NCBI RefSeq assembly: GCF_901933205.1
Contig: NC_044601.1
Span: 30,914,352-30,978,351 of the forward strand
Origin: Camarhynchus parvulus
Taxonomy: Eukaryota > Chordata > Aves > Passeriformes > Thraupidae
DNA: 64,000 nucleotides
Reading direction: 5' to 3'
The notes below the pieces were generated by a model that was given only the letters and a program-made list of their open reading frames with translations, did not search any database and had not been told where the DNA came from. The position numbers and the translations under genes were made by a program. This document shows, piece by piece, positions 60,741 to 64,000 of the stretch; position 1 is the first letter of the stretch; each line of letters begins with the position of its first letter.

Positions 60741-63700
60741 ATAGCATTAGACCACAAATATAACTTTGCATTAGAATTTAAATCTCAAAGTCGGTGGATA
60801 TAATCAGAAGCATTAGTGATCAAAATCACTACAGGAAATCACTATCAGGACAAAAGTATCAATTCTGACTGCAATTCTCTCTGTGAAGACATTATACATT
60901 GTTCCATATCTGGACAATATTTTCAGAAGCAAGTAGAAAATTAGCCTCCTAGAACAGAAATTATATATGAAAAGAGGTGAGAATTGAAAATTAAAAGCAG
61001 AATCAGTTATAGTTAAAAACCTGAAGAAGGTTTAAATTTGATTAGCATTTGTAAATGGACTACTTCTATTTCCTTGGGTCCCTTCCTCTTCATCTTCTGA
61101 TGATGTCTCTGAATACAAACTTGAGTGTTTCTCCTGACCTTCATAACTTGTCAATAAAGTAAGACATTTTCACAGACAGAGCAGAACATCCTGTCCTGCC
61201 AAAAGAAAATCCCAAGTAAATTAAAGGATTGAAAACATGGCTCCAAGCCAGAGACAAAACCCTTATTTACCACAATTGGACAAAAAACTCACTCCAGCTG
61301 AACAGAGATACTCAAGCACAGCACCTATCAAGCCACTGCATGCTGTTTCTATGCATTGGGAAGAAAGAAGTGTTTGGACACTCTTTTTAGCTTTATGTGG
61401 TTTCTGCTATTATTGAAGGTATATAGTCACTGAAGGGTGGGGAGAAATTTGTGTCTCCTACAAGTTTCTCTATGACACAGCAGGTCTTGCTGAAGAAGAC
61501 AGAATGTCACAAGTCCAGTACCAGCTACATGCCAGAAACCTAAGTGAATCATATGTGTAGTAGCAATAAATTACCTGAAAGTCAAGATATTCATAATAAT
61601 TTTATGGTGCCCACCCGGTGGACCTGAAAACCACTCCTGATTTTCATTCTTTTAGCAAAAAAGATTTTCAAAGACACCTATGAATCAATAACCCTCTTCC
61701 TCCTACAACTGCTTAACAAGAAAAGGCTCAAATGCCCAGATGTCCATACCCATTTGGCAGTCTTGAAGCTTCCAGCAAAAATGTTTGGAAAAGATAATTG
61801 GAAAAGCTACTATTTTCTTCTATGTTGTGTGTTAAGGATGTATCTTTGTTCTCAAATGTTGATATTTTTGCTCAGATTTATACCTACTTATATTCACTCC
61901 CAGTATCTTTTGAAATATGTATTTACCAGCTTGATTCCTGTTCTTCAGCAAAAGATCCAATCACTTCTTGTATTACTTTTCTTATCTAACTGTGGTTTTG
62001 AAAAAAATATTAATCATCTAAGAGTTTACAACTTCAACCTTATGAAAAATCTAGAAAACACTCCCTAGGTAAATGTCACTGTGTTTTATTTTGTTTTTAA
62101 TTCAAACTAAATAAGAAAATTAATCCCAAAAAGGTTGGAACATCTACTACAGTCATTTCCACTGTAATCATCAGTTAACTGTTAATGGAAAAGTTTCATA
62201 TCTCTAGTAAAAATTTTGTTTATATTCCATCTTATCTTGATTACTCTTGAAGCATTACTACACTTTATAAGGATGCATTTTGAAATGGACCAAAATATCT
62301 GATCTAAAAGCGAGTACAGATACATACTGAAACTTCCAGCTATGCAATTTACCAGATATCAAGGGAGAAATATTATTTCAGAATATTCACTGAAATATCC
62401 CAAACCACTTTCCCCTGCAATTTAGGCTGAACTAAAACAATTGCTTCAGGGGCTGTTCTTGTGTCAGTGAAAGTCAATGCAAGTTTTGCCGCTTAGTTCA
62501 GTACAGAAACACACTCTCATGTAAATTGGACTTTTGGATACATCCAAAAATGTATCAGAGAACCAATTTAACCCAAAATATTTAGGATCCACTTGCAGTG
62601 CTTGAGGTTTCTGACCACACAATCAATGCATCTAATAGAAAACATTAGTTAAAACCTCCTCTACCTTGTATAAGATTCAGCAAAACATTTAGTTAAAAAA
62701 CAAAAGAAAGGGCAGGAGATCTCTCTTATTAAGTCTAAACATGTGTGATCTGCAAGGGACCACTGACAACAACCAGCTGTCATAAACAAACAAATGAACA
62801 GTGTTCATAAACTTCTGTTCTTGGCCAGTGATGCACAGAGACCAGATCCTGCCAAAGGTCCCCGGGGGCCCTTGCCTCGCTGCGGCTGAAGCAGCTGTGG
62901 CAAACCTTTTGTTTTCAGCACTGCAGCTCAAACAACAGGCACTGCACTGTTAATCTCCACCATCTGTAGGAAAGCATGTGTTGAAAACTAGTTATAATAT
63001 GACACGACTATTATTCTGCCACCAGCAGCAGAAATAAAACTCTTTAGCACGTTGTGAAACAATGCCTGTTCAACAGCACAACCCTCCTCTACTCAGCTTG
63101 TTCTCCCCAATCTCAAAAACACTGTCAAAAGCTGATAGTAATGTAGAAAGAGGCTCAAAAAAGCAAGCAGGATCTGCAGATGCTTCCCTATCACACACAA
63201 AATGGAAGAAGCCACCCACCTCTAGGACAAAGGAAGCAACACATGCCAGTACAATACTCTGCAGGAACAAACAGCTTTATTTTGTACCAATTGTTTGTTC
63301 ACAGAATTTGCAGTACTGGATTCTTAAGCATGAATACTTGAGAGCAGGTGGTCATAAAACTCTGTACTTCCAAAATATTTTTTAAAAGATCACTATAAAC
63401 ACAAATGCTGTTTCTAAAAAGCATTTTAAGAAGAATTTTAGCTGCCAGCTCATTCTGTGAAAATGTGCTTGATGGTAGATTATGTTCATTGATGGAAGAA
63501 ATCAAAATATGTTTCCTGTCTTGGGTTGACGTATTTGCCATGGTAATACAAATTTCAGTATAGAAGAAGTACAGCAGAATCAACCATTCTCTGCTGGCCT
63601 TGCATGCACAGTGAACTAGCAAACATGAAAGCTGAGAAGAAAGAAGAATGCAGCCACCATGCATATACCCTGCCCTCCCAAGAAAGACTGAATGTTTTGG

Positions 63701-64000
63701 ACAGCTGTACCAAAACCTAATTGAGTTCCTGTTCACCTGTTATGAATCAGATTCCTTTCCTCTGCTCAGCTCCCAAATGTTCTTTCACACAAAGACAGTA
63801 CAAACAAGTACATAGAGATATCAGCTAAAAAACTGACAACTGTTCTTGTCAGAAAGCAGGTGGATTATAAATTAATTTTGACTGTTACTGTAATAGACTT
63901 GGTAGCAGGATGAAGAGAAGATGCAGTACTAGGAAGAGATCAGGGCTTTTTAGATGTTCTTTTTTGAACTGTTTTTAAAAATCAGTATTGGAAAACTATT
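60741..64000. other. Unique-looking A/T-rich DNA to window end
   Basis: No gene, RNA gene or repeat family was recognised. Open frames at 61754-62068 (plus, 104 codons), 63062-63385 (plus, 107 codons) and 63299-63736 (minus, 145 codons) have no recognisable domains, no splice support and A/T-driven composition. A G/C-richer patch with a few CpG lies at 62840-62890. Confidence 0.5.

Noticed and set aside
63299..63736. 145-codon minus-strand open frame as a host gene
   Set aside because: Composition is A/T-driven, there is no domain, and no promoter or splice evidence is visible. It is kept only as a note in the final unique stretch.
1..64000. CRISPR arrays, operons, riboswitches, tRNA or rRNA genes
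   Set aside because: The DNA is vertebrate (CR1 and bird-type LTRs). No regularly spaced repeats, cloverleaf-type sequences or ribosomal segments were seen.

Overview
The window looks like non-genic DNA from a bird nuclear genome. It is A/T-rich, has no host gene I can establish, and its recognisable content is almost all transposable-element debris. The main evidence for a bird is at least fifteen pieces of CR1, the dominant LINE of bird genomes. Most are 5'-truncated, and the younger ones still end in the short octamer-type 3' tails (variants of attctatg/attctgtg) typical of CR1. Three solitary LTRs of endogenous retroviruses are also present. Two of them (about 12.3 kb and 51.9-53.0 kb) resemble LTR families I remember from bird, especially songbird, genomes. 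That attribution is from memory, not from a search.

Layout. 1-2957: A/T-rich unique-looking DNA. 2958-5590: two CR1 copies arranged tail-out (minus, then plus). 5591-12278: mostly unique DNA with a 26-bp tandem duplication, a very long T/G-only tract and a CA microsatellite. 12279-12842: an LTR. 13181-19678: four small CR1 pieces and an inverted pair of an unrecognised repeat of about 130 bp. 21195-22450: a CR1 copy missing its reverse-transcriptase core. 23850-27200: the most complete CR1, with remnants of ORF1 (GDSL-type esterase), the endonuclease and the reverse transcriptase. 27201-35667: unique-looking DNA. 35668-41636: four CR1 pieces, the last a mosaic of two CR1 types. 44233-45335: a CR1 split by a 385-bp solo LTR with a probable 6-bp target duplication. 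48085-48315: a CR1 tail. 51875-52956: an ERVL-type solo LTR. 56499-58240: a long minus-strand CR1. 59321-59473: a weak candidate for a host terminal coding exon. The remainder to 64000 is unique-looking A/T-rich DNA.

The parts do not form a pathway. They are layers of retrotransposon insertion and decay, probably in an intergenic region or a long intron. I found no convincing new biological system. The observations most worth checking are the mosaic CR1 (40250-41636), the unrecognised inverted repeat pair (17283-17418 and 19210-19342), the nested LTR, and the possible exon near 59.3 kb. All element boundaries were judged by eye and may be off by tens of bases.
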